Numbered from the stretch's first letter, positions 32,725 to 42,006 are shown. The stretch is DNA of 64,000 bases from Frigoribacterium sp. PvP032 (GCF_017833035.1 NZ_JAFIBM010000001.1:1178001-1242000), one strand, 5' to 3'. Notes: generated by a model from the sequence alone, not told the origin. Program-made: numbers and translations.

Positions 32725-33927
32725 CTACGAGAAGAGGCGCTGGAGGCGCTGCACGCCCTCGAGCAGCTGGTCGTCGCCGAGGGCGTACGACAGGCGCAGG
32801 TAGCCGCTCGGCCCGAAGGCCTCGCCGGGCACGGTGGCGACGTCGGCCTGGTCGAGGATCAGGTCGGCGAGCTCGAGGGAGGTGGTGGGCGTGACCCCGC
32901 CCCACTCACGACCCAGCAGGCCGCTGACGTCGGGGTAGACGTAGAACGCGCCCTCGGGGGTCGGGGCGACGACGCCGTCGATCGCGTTGAGCTCGTCGAC
33001 GATGCGGCGGCGGCGGACGTCGAAGGCGCGGCGCATGGCCTCGACCTCGTCCTGCGGGCCGGTGAGGGCCGCGAGGGCAGCGCGCTGCGAGACGTTCGAC
33101 ACGTTCGACGTGAGGTGCGACTGCAGGTTCGAGGCGCCGGCGATCACGTCGGCAGGGCCCACCATCCAGCCGACACGCCAGCCGGTCATCGCGTAGGTCT
33201 TGGCGACGCCGTTGACGAGGATCGTCTGGTCGGCGAGCTCGGGCACGGCCTCGGTGATCGAGACGGCGCGCACGCCGTCGTAGACGAGGCTCTGGTAGAT
33301 CTCGTCGCTGATGACCCAGGTGCCTGTCTCGAGCGCCCATCGGCCGATGGCCTCGACCTCGGCGGGGGAGTAGACGGCGCCCGTGGGGTTCGAGGGCGAG
33401 CAGAACAGCAGCACCTTGGTGCGGGGGGTGCGAGCGGCCTCGAGCTGCTCGACGGTGACCTTGTAGCCCTGGTCGGCGCCGGCGAAGACCTCGACCGAGA
33501 CGCCGCCCGCGAGCGAGATCGCCTCGGGGTAGGTGGTCCAGTAGGGCGCGGGCAGCAGGACCTCGTCGCCCTCGTCGAGCAGCGCCTGGAACGCCTGGTA
33601 GACGGCCTGCTTGCCGCCGTTGGTCACGACCACCTGCGTCGGGCGCACCGACGTGCCGCTGTCGCGGAGGGTCTTCTCGGCGATCGCCTCGCGCAGCTCG
33701 GGCAGGCCCGCGCCGGCCGAGTAGCGGTGGTTGCGCGGGTCACGGGCCGCCGCGACAGCCGCCTCGACGATGTGGTCGGGGGTGGGGAAGTCGGGCTCGC
33801 CGGGGCCGTAGCTGATGATCGGCCGGCCCTCGGCCAGGAGCGACTTGGCCTTGGCGTCCACCTTGAGGGTGGCCGACTCGGCGATGGAGGCGATGCGGGA
33901 CGAGAGGCGGCGTGTCGGCTGGGTCAC
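32725..33927 (-). CDS. Pyridoxal-phosphate aminotransferase (aspartate type)
   Basis: A 400-residue fold-type I aminotransferase of the AspC/AAT subfamily Ib. Key segments: [15 protein letters not shown] near residue 36, [17 protein letters not shown] near 90, [14 protein letters not shown] near 165 with the PLP-contacting Asn, [12 protein letters not shown] near 197, and the Schiff-base lysine in [18 protein letters not shown] near 232. It interconverts aspartate and oxaloacetate or a related pair. The GTG at 33927 is 7 bases from a TAGGGT box. In several actinobacteria an aspC-like gene lies close to secE-nusG, as here. Confidence 0.9.
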   Translation of the reverse strand: MTQPTRRLSSRIASIAESATLKVDAKAKSLLAEGRPIISYGPGEPDFPTPDHIVEAAVAAARDPRNHRYSAGAGLPELREAIAEKTLRDSGTSVRPTQVVVTNGGKQAVYQAFQALLDEGDEVLLPAPYWTTYPEAISLAGGVSVEVFAGADQGYKVTVEQLEAARTPRTKVLLFCSPSNPTGAVYSPAEVEAIGRWALETGTWVISDEIYQSLVYDGVRAVSITEAVPELADQTILVNGVAKTYAMTGWRVGWMVGPADVIAGASNLQSHLTSNVSNVSQRAALAALTGPQDEVEAMRRAFDVRRRRIVDELNAIDGVVAPTPEGAFYVYPDVSGLLGREWGGVTPTTSLELADLILDQADVATVPGEAFGPSGYLRLSYALGDDQLLEGVQRLQRLFS

Positions 33928-33934
33928 GACGGCC

Positions 33935-33940
33935 ACCCTA
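33935..33940 (-). promoter_or_regulatory. Leaderless -10 box (TAGGGT) of the aminotransferase gene
   Basis: Minus-strand TAGGGT, 7 bases before the GTG at 33927. Confidence 0.6.
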
Positions 33941-33999
33941 TCCGGCGGCCCGCGGCCCCGACAGGGCACCCCGGCCGGGCCCGTCGGCGCGTCCCGGCT

Positions 34000-34028
34000 T
34001 TGCAACACCGCAGGCGCTCACCTACACT
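34000..34028 (+). promoter_or_regulatory. Promoter of tRNA-Trp/secE
   Basis: TTGCAA at 34000 and TACACT at 34023 with a 17-base spacer; the tRNA starts 85 bases downstream. This is one of the best -35/-10 pairs in the window. Confidence 0.6.
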
Positions 34029-34113
34029 TGTCGAGGCGGTCGGACACCGCGGAGTCGGCGCGCGCCTCAGGGCGAGCACGAGTCGCAGTCCGGCCCGGGG
34101 GTTCAGGCCCCAT

Positions 34114-34186
34114 AGGGCGGTGGCTCAATTGGTAGAGCAGCGGTCTCCAAAACCGCAGGTTGCAGGTTCGAGTCCTGTCCGCCCTG
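34114..34186 (+). tRNA. tRNA-Trp (CCA)
   Basis: A 73-base tRNA with acceptor AGGGCGG paired to CCGCCCT, anticodon loop TCTCCAAAA with anticodon CCA, and T arm TTCGAGT. Its position just upstream of secE is conserved in actinobacteria. Confidence 0.95.
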
Positions 34187-34287
34187 CAGCCCGGCCGGGT
34201 CGCCCCGACTGGTCCACCAGAGACCAGCGGGGCGGCCCGGATCACGGACCAGGCCCTCGGGTCGACCCTCGGAAGGTAGATACGACA

Positions 34288-34569
34288 GTGGCGAGAAAAG
34301 ACCTCGACGTCCCCAGTGAGGACGTCGTCGACAAGGCGAAGTCCGACAGCGCAGCGCGTCGCAGTCCCTTCGCCCGCATCGCCCTGTTCATCCGCCAGGT
34401 GATCGCCGAGCTCAAGAAGGTCGTCACCCCGACCCGCAAAGAGCTGCTGAGCTACACCGGCGTCGTGCTGGTCTTCGTCGTCATCATGATGGCGCTGGTC
34501 ACCGGCCTCGACTCCCTCTTCGGCCTCGTCGTCGGCTACGTCTTCGGCAACGGTCCCACCGGCAGCTGA
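34288..34569 (+). CDS. secE: Preprotein translocase subunit SecE
   Basis: A 93-residue single-pass SecE. The charged N-terminus (RKDLDVPSEDVVDKAKSD) precedes the conserved amphipathic segment FIRQVIAELKKVVTPTRKEL near residues 36-55 and one transmembrane helix (YTGVVLVFVVIMMALVTGLD). It stabilises SecY in the translocon. The GTG start has GGAAGG 11 bases upstream. It probably shares the tRNA-Trp promoter and leads into nusG. Confidence 0.95.
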   Translation: MARKDLDVPSEDVVDKAKSDSAARRSPFARIALFIRQVIAELKKVVTPTRKELLSYTGVVLVFVVIMMALVTGLDSLFGLVVGYVFGNGPTGS

Positions 34570-34699
34570 CCCTGCCCGCCGGCTGACGGACCACCCGGTC
34601 CGCGCCGTGCCCCTCGACCCTGTGGGGTCGGCGAGGACGACCCGGTCCGCCAGGTCCCTCTCCACACGGCCCCACTCTTCAAACGGAAGTTGAAATCCA

Positions 34700-35821
34700 G
34701 TGCCTGACAACGAGCGCGACGACATCGATCTCGCCCCCGCCGCCGAGCAGTCCTCCGAGGTCGCCGAGACGCAGGAGGGCGACGTCACCGACATCGACTC
34801 CGACGGCGACCAGGGCTCGGCCGAGGAGTCCGCGATCACCGTCGTCGACGAGGGCGACGCGGGCACCACCGACACGGACGACCTCGACGGCCTGCTCGAC
34901 ACGCTCGCCGAGGCCAGCGACCCCGAGGCCGACGCCGTCGTCGACGACGCGCTCGACATCGACGACGCCGCCGAGGCGGAGGCCGCCGTCGAGGCGACCG
35001 ACGACGAGGCCGACTCCGAGGCGGAAGAGCTCGCGAACGAGGGCGATGCGGCCGGCGCGAACGCCGTGATCGCCGAGGCCGAGCAGTCCGTGCAGGACGC
35101 CGACGCGCAGGTCGCCCAGGACGACGTCGACCTCGACGTCGTCAGCGAGCCGACCGACGAGGTCGCGACCGACGGCGACGAGGCCGACGACGAGGCCGAG
35201 GTCGACCCGTACGAGGCCTTCCGCTACGACCTGCGCGGCAAGCCCGGCAAGTGGTACGTCATCCACAGCTACGCCGGCTTCGAGCGTCGCGTGAAGCAGA
35301 ACATCGAGAACCGCATGGTCTCCCTGACCATGGAGGACTACATCTACCAGGTCGAGGTCCCGATGGAGGACGTCGTCGAGATCAAGAACGGGCAGCGCAA
35401 GCTGGTCACCCGCGTGCGGATCCCCGGCTACGTGCTCGTCCGCATGGACCTCAACGAAGACTCCTGGTCGGTCGTCCGCCACACCCCCGGCGTCACGGGC
35501 TTCGTGGGCAACGCCCACAACCCGACGCCCCTCCGCTTCGAGGAGGCCTTCCAGATGCTGAAGAGCCTCGTCCAGGTGCAGGAGGCGGCCCCCGCCGCCA
35601 AGGGCTCGGCCAAGGGCGGCAAGCAGGCCCAGCGGGTCATCCCCGCCGAGGTCGACTTCGAGATCGGCGAGACGATCACCATCAAGGAGGGCTCGTTCGC
35701 CGGTCTTCCCGGTACCATCAACGAGATCAAGCCCGAGAGCGGCAAGCTCACGGTGCTGGTCTCCCTGTTCGAGCGCGAGACTCCCGTCGAGCTCAGCTTC
35801 GACCAGGTCACCAAGCTCTAG
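34700..35821 (+). CDS. nusG: Transcription antitermination factor NusG with long acidic extension
   Basis: The core NusG, about 205 residues, begins near residue 166 ([28 protein letters not shown]) with the NGN domain and ends with a KOW domain ([25 protein letters not shown]). It binds RNA polymerase and couples it to Rho or ribosomes. In front is an extension of about 165 residues, strongly acidic and rich in Asp, Glu and Ala, with no recognisable fold. NusG of other actinobacteria carries a shorter acidic extension, so this 373-residue form is long. The GTG follows a GGAAG ribosome-site-like element by about 11 bases. It precedes rplK by 113 bases. Confidence 0.95.
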   Translation: MPDNERDDIDLAPAAEQSSEVAETQEGDVTDIDSDGDQGSAEESAITVVDEGDAGTTDTDDLDGLLDTLAEASDPEADAVVDDALDIDDAAEAEAAVEATDDEADSEAEELANEGDAAGANAVIAEAEQSVQDADAQVAQDDVDLDVVSEPTDEVATDGDEADDEAEVDPYEAFRYDLRGKPGKWYVIHSYAGFERRVKQNIENRMVSLTMEDYIYQVEVPMEDVVEIKNGQRKLVTRVRIPGYVLVRMDLNEDSWSVVRHTPGVTGFVGNAHNPTPLRFEEAFQMLKSLVQVQEAAPAAKGSAKGGKQAQRVIPAEVDFEIGETITIKEGSFAGLPGTINEIKPESGKLTVLVSLFERETPVELSFDQVTKL

Positions 35822-35934
35822 CCCCAGGGCGACAGCCCCACAGCTCCCCTAGATCACCGGAGTCCGCACCGCGGACCACCGGGAGAGCGGACCGCGACCG
35901 CGGCCAGCTCGAACCCCACGAGAAGGAAAAGAAC

Positions 35935-36366
35935 ATGGCACCGAAAAAGAAGGTCACGGGTCTGATCAAGCTTCAGATCAACGCCGGCGCCGCGAACCCG
36001 GCCCCGCCCATCGGCCCGGCCCTGGGTCAGCACGGCGTGAACATCATGGAGTTCTGCAAGGCGTACAACGCCGCGACCGAGTCGCAGCGCGGCAACGTCG
36101 TCCCCGTAGAGATCACCGTCTACGAGGACCGTTCGTTCACGTTCGTCCTCAAGACCCCGCCCGCCGCGGAGCTCATCAAGAAGGCCGCCGGCGTCGCCAA
36201 GGGCTCGTCGACTCCCCACACCGACAAGGTCGGCAAGCTCACCATGGACCAGGTCCGTGAGATCGCCACCACCAAGCAGGCCGACCTGAACGCCAACGAC
36301 ATCGACGCCGCGGCGAAGATCATCGCCGGCACCGCCCGTTCCATGGGCATCACGGTCGACGCCTAG
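35935..36366 (+). CDS. rplK: 50S ribosomal protein L11
   Basis: A 143-residue L11, nearly complete in conserved positions: [25 protein letters not shown] at the N-terminus with the proline-rich hinge, FKTPPAAE-type [17 protein letters not shown] near residue 66, and the rRNA-binding C-terminal domain [23 protein letters not shown]. The ATG has AGAAGGAAAAG upstream. It forms an operon with rplA. Confidence 0.97.
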   Translation: MAPKKKVTGLIKLQINAGAANPAPPIGPALGQHGVNIMEFCKAYNAATESQRGNVVPVEITVYEDRSFTFVLKTPPAAELIKKAAGVAKGSSTPHTDKVGKLTMDQVREIATTKQADLNANDIDAAAKIIAGTARSMGITVDA

Positions 36367-36379
36367 CCACACCCCCCTC

Positions 36380-36400
36380 GTGCAGGCGGCCCGCCTGCAC
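36380..36400 (+). promoter_or_regulatory. Hairpin between rplK and rplA
   Basis: GTGCAGGCGG and CCGCCTGCAC form a 10-base stem in the 101-base gap. It could be a mRNA processing or L1 feedback site; family knowledge supports L1 autoregulation, but the motif itself does not prove it. Confidence 0.45.
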
Positions 36401-36467
36401 GCACCAGACACCAGTGGGAGAGCCGGCCAGGCTCGCTACCACGTCCCCAGTAACGAAGAGGTCCAAC

Positions 36468-37157
36468 ATGGCTCAGAAGTCCAAGGCGTACCGCGCCGCC
36501 GCCGAGAAGATCGAGGCCGGCAAGTTCTACAGCACCAGCGAGGCCGTCGCCGTCGCTCGTGAGACCGGCTCCAAGAAGTTCGACTCCACCGTCGAGGTCG
36601 CGCTGAAGCTCGGCGTCGACCCCCGCAAGGCGGACCAGATGGTGCGCGGCACCGTCATCCTCCCGCACGGCACGGGCAAGACCGCCCGCGTCATCGTCTT
36701 CGCCACGGGCGCTGCGGCCGAGGCCGCCATCGCCGCCGGTGCGGACGAGGTCGGCGGCGACGAGCTCATCGAGAAGGTCGCCGGCGGCTACACGTCGTTC
36801 GACTCGGCCGTCTCGACGCCCGAGCTCATGGGCAAGGTCGGCCGCCTCGGAAAGGTCCTCGGACCCCGTGGCCTCATGCCCAACCCGAAGACGGGCACCG
36901 TGACACCCAACGTCGCGCAGGCCGTCAACGACATCAAGGGCGGAAAGATCGAGTTCCGTGTCGACAAGCACGCCAACGTGCACTTCGTCATCGGCAAGGC
37001 CGGCTTCTCGGAAGAGCAGCTGAACACCAACCTCGACGCCGCCCTCGACGAGGTCGTCCGTCTGAAGCCGTCCTCCTCCAAGGGCCGCTACATCACCAAG
37101 GGCACGCTGTCGACGACCTTCGGTCCCGGCATCCCCCTCGACATCAACGTCTTCTAG
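36468..37157 (+). CDS. rplA: 50S ribosomal protein L1
   Basis: A 229-residue L1 with the expected segments: [15 protein letters not shown] near the N-terminus, [19 protein letters not shown] near residue 61, [20 protein letters not shown] near 125 and [21 protein letters not shown] at the C-terminus. The ATG at 36468 has GAAGAGG 7-8 bases upstream; a GTG at 36414 would add a non-homologous leader. A strong hairpin terminator follows 47 bases after the stop, ending the secE-nusG-rplKA unit. Confidence 0.97.
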   Translation: MAQKSKAYRAAAEKIEAGKFYSTSEAVAVARETGSKKFDSTVEVALKLGVDPRKADQMVRGTVILPHGTGKTARVIVFATGAAAEAAIAAGADEVGGDELIEKVAGGYTSFDSAVSTPELMGKVGRLGKVLGPRGLMPNPKTGTVTPNVAQAVNDIKGGKIEFRVDKHANVHFVIGKAGFSEEQLNTNLDAALDEVVRLKPSSSKGRYITKGTLSTTFGPGIPLDINVF

Positions 37158-37204
37158 GCCGCAGCTGCTCACGCAGCGCACCTCGATCACCTGATCGTCA
37201 CGAC

Positions 37205-37234
37205 AGGCCGTCCCGCTCTCGAGCGGGACGGCCT
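37205..37234 (+). terminator. Terminator after rplA
   Basis: AGGCCGTCCCGCT and its exact complement form a 13-base stem with a CTCG loop, followed by TCGTCGTCC instead of a T tract. Confidence 0.85.
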
Positions 37235-37425
37235 TCGTCGTCCCCGGCGCACGGGCGCAGCGCTGAGCGGCCGTGCGCAGCGTCCACACCCCCCGATCCC
37301 GCGCACACCCCTCGGCGCGCGCGAGGGTCTGCGCGGGTTCCGCGGGTGTCGGCGCGAGCGCACGAGCGCACGGGCCCGGTGGGCACGGTGAGCACGAGGA
37401 GGCGCGGGTGCGGCACCATGGAGGC

Positions 37426-38016
37426 GTGACCGTCACCGCACGCCCTGCCACCGCTTCCGACGCCCCGGCCCTCGCCTCCGTGGCGGCCCTCACGTTCCCC
37501 CTGGCCTGCCCGCCCGGCACCGCCCTGGTCGACATGGCCCGGTTCGTCACGACGGTGCTCAGCGAGGAGCGCTTCGACGACTACCTGGCCGACCCGACGC
37601 GGCACGTGCTCGCCCTGGAGGACGACGCGCCCGCGCCCGGCGCCCCGCTGCCCGGCTCTGCGCTTCCCGGTGCGCCGCTGCTCGGAGCACCGCTGCGGGG
37701 CTACGCGATGCTCGTCACGGGCGACCCGGCCGACGCCGACGTGGCCGCCGCGGTCGAGGTCCGCCCGACCGTCGAGCTGAGCAAGCTCTACGTCGCGCCC
37801 GACGCCCACGGGCAGGGGGCTGCGCGGGTGCTCATGGAGGCGGCGCTGGCGACGGCCCGCGCGACCGGCGCCTCCTCGATCTGGCTGGGCGTCAACCAGC
37901 AGAACTCCCGCGCGCAGGCCTTCTACGCCAAGCACGGCTTCGAGCGGGTCGGCACGAAGCGGTTCACCGTGGGCACCGAGACCCACGACGACTTCGTGCT
38001 CGCCCGCGGCCTCTAG
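37426..38016 (+). CDS. GNAT family N-acetyltransferase
   Basis: A 196-residue acetyltransferase. The acetyl-CoA loop is PDAHGQGAARVLMEAAL near residue 124 (a Q/RxxGxA variant), preceded by ELSKLYVAP and followed by IWLGVNQQNSRAQAFYAKHGFERVG. The middle contains an imperfect repeat of PGAPLPGS-type residues not seen in the fold. The GTG start is 6 bases after CACCAT, a weak -10 candidate, and directly after GGAGG, which is too close to act as a ribosome site. Substrate unknown. It begins the accessory block between rplA and rplJ. Confidence 0.82.
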   Translation: MTVTARPATASDAPALASVAALTFPLACPPGTALVDMARFVTTVLSEERFDDYLADPTRHVLALEDDAPAPGAPLPGSALPGAPLLGAPLRGYAMLVTGDPADADVAAAVEVRPTVELSKLYVAPDAHGQGAARVLMEAALATARATGASSIWLGVNQQNSRAQAFYAKHGFERVGTKRFTVGTETHDDFVLARGL

Positions 38017-38105
38017 CCCGACAGGCGCCCGTCAGGCCCGCGCCCGTCAGGCGGGCACCCGACAGGCGTGCACCCGTCAGGCCCGCGCCCGTCAGGCGGG
38101 CAGGC
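38017..38105 (+). repeat. 15-base tandem repeat, about six units
   Basis: Units of the form CCCGWCAGGCSBGCR run head to tail between the GNAT stop and the convergent oxidoreductase stop. Units 2-3 and 5-6 are identical pairs, suggesting duplication of a 45-base block. Confidence 0.85.
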
Positions 38106-38111
38106 GGCGAC

Positions 38112-39077
38112 TCACTCGTCGGCCACGCGCAGCACGAGCTTGCCCCGCGTGTGGCTCTGCTCGAGCCGGCTGTGGGCGTCGGCGGCGTCGGCCAGGTCGT
38201 AGATGTCGTCGACGTGCACCCGCAGGTCGCCCGAGTCGATCAGGCGGGAGAGCACCGTGAGGGTGGACGCATCGGGGCAGACGGCGAAGCCCGTGGACCG
38301 GACGCCCTTCGCCTCGGCCTTGGCGGCGAAGGTCCGCCACGAGCGCACCGGTGCGTGCACGGCGAGGCCCCCCGGCCGCAGCACCGCGAGTGACTGCTCG
38401 GCGACGTCGTCGTCGTCGACCAGCCCGATGACCACGTCCACGTCGCGCACGCTGCGGGTCAGCTCGGCCGAGCCGTAGTCGACGACCTCGTCGGCGCCGA
38501 GCTCGCGCAGCCAGCTGCTGTTGCGCTGCGATCCGGTGGCGACCACGTGTGCTCCGAAGTACGACGCGAGCTGCACGGCGAAGTGGCCCACGCCTCCTGC
38601 GCCGGCCTGCACGAGCACTCGTTGGCCCTCGTGTGCCTTGGCGACCTCGACGACCATGCCCCAGGCCGTCAGGGCCGCGAGCGGCACTCCGGCGGCCTCG
38701 ACGTGCGAGAGCGTCGCGGGCTTCCGGGCGAGGGAGGTGGCAGGCACGCTGATGTACTCCGCGTACGTGCCGCTCGTGTGCGGGAAGGCGGCCATGCCGA
38801 AGACCTCGTCGCCCGGCCGCAGCGGGTGGGCGGCGTAGGGGGCCTCGACGACGACGCCGCTGAAGTCGTGGCCGAGCACCGCGGGCCAGGCCCGGACGGC
38901 GCCGCTGTCGGCGCGGCCGGCGCGGGCCTCGGCGTCGACCCGGTTGACGCCCGCGGCGTGCACCTTCACCAGCACGTCCGAGCCGACGCGGCAGGGCCAC
39001 GGCAGGTCGGCCGCGATCAGCTCCTCGGGCCCGCCCGTCTTCTCGATCACCATGGCACGCATCGTCGTGTGCGTCAT
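38112..39077 (-). CDS. Zinc-independent medium-chain oxidoreductase (quinone reductase-like)
   Basis: A 321-residue NADPH-dependent MDR-family enzyme. Substrate-domain markers are VLVKVHAAGVNRVD near residue 39 and VLGHDFSGVVVE near 64, and the nucleotide-binding motif is VLVQAGAGGVGHFAVQLA near 147. The zinc-binding cysteines of alcohol dehydrogenases are absent, which fits quinone or enone reductases. The ATG at 39077 was chosen for the AGAGGAG ribosome site 6 bases upstream; an ATG four codons in (MRAMVIEK) is the alternative. It stands alone. Confidence 0.85.
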   Translation of the reverse strand: MTHTTMRAMVIEKTGGPEELIAADLPWPCRVGSDVLVKVHAAGVNRVDAEARAGRADSGAVRAWPAVLGHDFSGVVVEAPYAAHPLRPGDEVFGMAAFPHTSGTYAEYISVPATSLARKPATLSHVEAAGVPLAALTAWGMVVEVAKAHEGQRVLVQAGAGGVGHFAVQLASYFGAHVVATGSQRNSSWLRELGADEVVDYGSAELTRSVRDVDVVIGLVDDDDVAEQSLAVLRPGGLAVHAPVRSWRTFAAKAEAKGVRSTGFAVCPDASTLTVLSRLIDSGDLRVHVDDIYDLADAADAHSRLEQSHTRGKLVLRVADE

Positions 39078-39187
39078 CGGGCTCCTCTGTCCGTCCACGG
39101 CGCCCCGCCGGGGCGCCCGTCACCCCAGTGTCGACAGCAGATGAGTCGGACGTGTTTCGCGGGTGTCACCGTCTGGCGAAACCTCGC

Positions 39188-39193
39188 TACGGT
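39188..39193 (+). promoter_or_regulatory. Leaderless -10 box (TACGGT) of the Pr6Pr gene
   Basis: TACGGT ends 6 bases before the ATG at 39200. Confidence 0.55.
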
Positions 39194-39199
39194 GACGGG

Positions 39200-39901
39200 A
39201 TGACACCGTCGACGCCCGCCGTGACCACCGTGCCCGCCGTCGTGCCCGCGGCCTTCCGCCTCCTCGCGGCGCTGGCCGTGCTCGCGGCCGTCGTGGGCCA
39301 GTGGGTGCGGAGCGTGGAGAGCCCCGTGTACCAGTTCGCCAACTTCTTCGGCTACTTCACGATCCAGTCGAACCTGATCGCCGCGGTGGCGTTCGTCGTC
39401 GGGGCGGTGTTCCTGCTGCGCCGCCGTGAGGCGCCCGAGTGGAGCGTCGTGCTGCGCGGCGCCGCCGCGACGTACATGGTCACGACCGGCATCGTCTACA
39501 ACGTGTTGCTGACGGACGTCGCCCTCGACAACTCGTTCAACGTGCAGTGGTCGAACGACACCCTGCACAAGTGGATCCCGCTCTTCGCGCTGCTCGACTG
39601 GGTGCTGGTCGGCGACCGGGGGCGCATCGCGTGGCGTCGGCTCTGGGTCTTCCTGGTGTACCCGCTGGTCTGGGTCGTCGTGGTGCTGCTGCGCGGGCAG
39701 TCGTTCGTGCCGTACCCGTTCCTCGACGTCGAGCGCCTCGGCGCGGGCGGGGTCGCGGTCTGGTGCCTCGTCATCGCCGTGGTCATCGCGGGGCTGAGCG
39801 CTGCCGTGATCTGGCTGAGCCGGTGGCGCGTGCTCGGGGTCGACCACGAGCCAGCGCGCGGCGGGTCAGGACAGGGCGCGCCTCAGCGCAGCGGGTCGTA
39901 G
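39200..39901 (+). CDS. Pr6Pr family membrane protein
   Basis: A 233-residue protein with six hydrophobic segments and the characteristic YFTIQSNLIAAV near residue 50, TTGIVYNVLL near 93 and HKWIPLFALLDW near 122, all typical of the Pr6Pr (FAR-17a/AIG1-like) membrane family. Bacterial members are of unknown function. The ATG is placed by the TACGGT box 6 bases upstream. The last 19 bases overlap the convergent YqaJ gene. Confidence 0.8.
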   Translation: MTPSTPAVTTVPAVVPAAFRLLAALAVLAAVVGQWVRSVESPVYQFANFFGYFTIQSNLIAAVAFVVGAVFLLRRREAPEWSVVLRGAAATYMVTTGIVYNVLLTDVALDNSFNVQWSNDTLHKWIPLFALLDWVLVGDRGRIAWRRLWVFLVYPLVWVVVVLLRGQSFVPYPFLDVERLGAGGVAVWCLVIAVVIAGLSAAVIWLSRWRVLGVDHEPARGGSGQGAPQRSGS

Positions 39902-40596
39902 GGCGGCGGCTCGTACGCACGCACTCCCGGGGCGAACGGGTCGACCGGCGCCTGGCGCGCGAGCGTGTCGAGCACGGTGTCGGCGAGGCCCACGAGGCGG
40001 TGGATCTCGTCGTCGTCGCGATCGACCCAGCGGCACTGCGGCACCGCGTCGACGGGCACGAAGTCGAGGTGCTGCTCCCACACGACGAGCGTGCGCTCGG
40101 CCCCGAGCACGTACTGCTGCCAGAACACTTGCCGCAGGTACGAGCGCGGGATGCTCGTCCAGGCCTTCTTCGTCGTCTTGATCTCGCAGAGCTCGACGGT
40201 GCCGTCGTCGCGCACGGCCACGCCGTCGGGCGTCGCGAGGTGGCGCTGCTGCTCGTGGGCGTGGAACAACTTCGAGCTCGGCGCGATGCGGTGCTCGGAC
40301 AGCACCCAGCGGGCGATCTCCGGCTCGCGGGCGCGTCCGTGGTCGGTGTAGGCGTTGCCGCCGAAGCCGTTGCCGTAGAGCTTGTCGAGCACGACCGCCT
40401 GCACGGCCCTGGGGCTCGAGAGCCGCGCCACGTCGGTGGCCGTGATGCCGCGGCTGCGGGCACGGAGCCACGCGATGCGGTCGGTCGAGTCGGCGAGCAC
40501 GCGCAGCTCGTGCGCCGGCCGGCGCGGTGCCGCAGGAGGCGCGGCGAGGGTCTCGTCGTCGTCCCAGAGCGAGAGCATGGGCTGGACGACGGACAT
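39883..40596 (-). CDS. YqaJ-like PD-(D/E)XK nuclease
   Basis: A 237-residue protein resembling the YqaJ/lambda-exonuclease recombinase family. It has RSRGITATDVARL near residue 47 (equivalent to the tGIgaSD motif), GRAREPEIARWVL near 88, and the nuclease core ATPDGVAV...ELCEIKTTKKAW near 119-142, giving the D-ExK pattern. Such nucleases usually occur in phages with a RecT-like annealing partner; none is nearby. The ATG has a GACAAT box 6 bases upstream and GGAGGC just before it, so either mode of initiation is possible. Confidence 0.78.
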   Translation of the reverse strand: MSVVQPMLSLWDDDETLAAPPAAPRRPAHELRVLADSTDRIAWLRARSRGITATDVARLSSPRAVQAVVLDKLYGNGFGGNAYTDHGRAREPEIARWVLSEHRIAPSSKLFHAHEQQRHLATPDGVAVRDDGTVELCEIKTTKKAWTSIPRSYLRQVFWQQYVLGAERTLVVWEQHLDFVPVDAVPQCRWVDRDDDEIHRLVGLADTVLDTLARQAPVDPFAPGVRAYEPPPYDPLR

Positions 40597-40602
40597 GCCT
40601 CC

Positions 40603-40608
40603 ATTGTC
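40603..40608 (-). promoter_or_regulatory. Possible -10 box (GACAAT) of the YqaJ gene
   Basis: Minus-strand GACAAT ends 6 bases before the ATG at 40596, matching the leaderless spacing but not the T of TANNNT. Confidence 0.35.
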
Positions 40609-40719
40609 GCTCGTGACCGGGGCAGGTCGCGACAGGGCGCCTCCTCGTGTCGGCGGCGGGCGATCGGCGGCGGGCGACCGGCGGTCAGCGACCGCGGGGC
40701 ACCAGCCGGGGCCGGCGCC

Positions 40720-41910
40720 TCAGACGGCGGCGGCCAGCTCGTCGATGGCCGCGGGGGAGAGCGCGTGGTGGATGGCCAGCATGCTGGCGCCGATCACGGC
40801 CGCCCTGTCGCCCGACCGCGACTGGACGATGCTCAGGTGCTCGGTGGCCAGGGGCATCGACCGCGAGTAGACGACCTCGCGCACCCCGGCGATGAGGTGC
40901 TCGCCGGCCTGGGCCATCGAGCCCCCGATCGCGATCGTCGACGGGTTGATCATGTTGACGCAGGCGGTCAGCACCTCGCCGATGTCGCGGCCGGCCTGGC
41001 GGACGGCCTGGATGGCGTCGATGTCGCCCGCCCGCACCAGGTCGATCACCTCGGCGCCGCCGGCCACGTCGTGCCCCGCGCGGCGCAGGGCGGCGGCGAT
41101 GGCCGGACCCGAGGCGACGGCCTCGAGGCAGCCGACGTTGCCGCAGTGGCACGCGATGCCGGCGCCGCGCGGCACCTGCACGTGGCCGATGTCGCCGGCG
41201 ATGCCCTGGGCACCCCGCTGCAGCCGGCCGCCCGAGATGATGCCGGAGCCGATGCCCGTGGCCACCTTGACGAACATGAAGTGGTCGACGGCCGGCCACG
41301 CGAAGCTGCGCTCGCCGAGGGCCATGATGTTGACGTCGTTGTCGACGAGCACCGGCACGTCGAGGTGGCCCCGCACCCAGCCGGGCACGTCGAAGCCGTC
41401 CCAGCCGGGCATGATCGGCGGGTTGACGGGCCTGCCCGTGCTGAACTGCACGGGGCCGGGGAGGCCGATGCCCACCCCGATCAGGTCGCGGCGGGTGCGC
41501 CCCAGCTGGGCGAGCAGGGCGTCGGCCTCGGCGACCATGGTCGCGAGCACCGGCTCCGGCCCGTCGGCGACGTCGAGCAGCGAGCGTCGCCCGATGAGCG
41601 TCTCGCCGACGAGGTCGGTGAGCACGAGGTTGAGGTGGCCGGCCCCGAAGTCGGCGCCGAGCACGACCCTGGCCGACGGCACGAGGGCGACCCGGGACGG
41701 CGGGCGTCCGCCGGTCGAGACGGCGTCCGCGAAGGGGCCGACGAGCCCGAGCTCGACGAGGGCGTCGAGCCGCAGGCCGACGGTCGAGCGGGCGAGCCCG
41801 GTCATGGCGGCGAGCTCGGCCCTGGTGCGCGGGCGACCGTCGCGGAGCAGCTGGAAGAGCTCGCTGGCCCCCGTGCTGCCGAGCGCGGACGACCGCGTCG
41901 TGTCGGACAT
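40720..41910 (-). CDS. ROK family transcriptional regulator
   Basis: A 396-residue sugar-responsive repressor or activator. Residues 12-70 form a winged helix (LAAMTGLARSTVGLRLDALVELGLV); the rest is an actin-like ROK domain with VLGADFGAGHLNLVLTD near 83, VGIGLPGPVQ near 146, VDNDVNIMALGE near 187 and the zinc motif CHCGNVGCLEAVASG near 252. It is divergent from the sugar cluster starting at 42086, so it most likely binds the intergenic inverted repeat at 42012 and answers to the imported sugar or a derivative. Confidence 0.9.
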   Translation of the reverse strand: MSDTTRSSALGSTGASELFQLLRDGRPRTRAELAAMTGLARSTVGLRLDALVELGLVGPFADAVSTGGRPPSRVALVPSARVVLGADFGAGHLNLVLTDLVGETLIGRRSLLDVADGPEPVLATMVAEADALLAQLGRTRRDLIGVGIGLPGPVQFSTGRPVNPPIMPGWDGFDVPGWVRGHLDVPVLVDNDVNIMALGERSFAWPAVDHFMFVKVATGIGSGIISGGRLQRGAQGIAGDIGHVQVPRGAGIACHCGNVGCLEAVASGPAIAAALRRAGHDVAGGAEVIDLVRAGDIDAIQAVRQAGRDIGEVLTACVNMINPSTIAIGGSMAQAGEHLIAGVREVVYSRSMPLATEHLSIVQSRSGDRAAVIGASMLAIHHALSPAAIDELAAAV

Positions 41911-41917
41911 GGTGAGC

Positions 41918-41923
41918 AGTAAA
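41918..41923 (-). promoter_or_regulatory. Possible -10 box (TTTACT) of the ROK gene
   Basis: Minus-strand TTTACT, 7 bases before the ATG at 41910. It deviates from TANNNT at position 2. Confidence 0.4.
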
Positions 41924-41977
41924 GCACAGGCCGAGGCGACGGCCGAGACAAGACCGCCGATCGGTGACGACTTTTGC

Positions 41978-42006
41978 TTGCGCTCCGACAGAAGTGGTCC
42001 TATGGT
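41978..42006 (+). promoter_or_regulatory. Promoter of the sugar cluster
   Basis: TTGCGC at 41978 and TATGGT at 42001 with a 17-base spacer, placing the transcription start near 42013, inside the inverted repeat described next. Confidence 0.55.
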
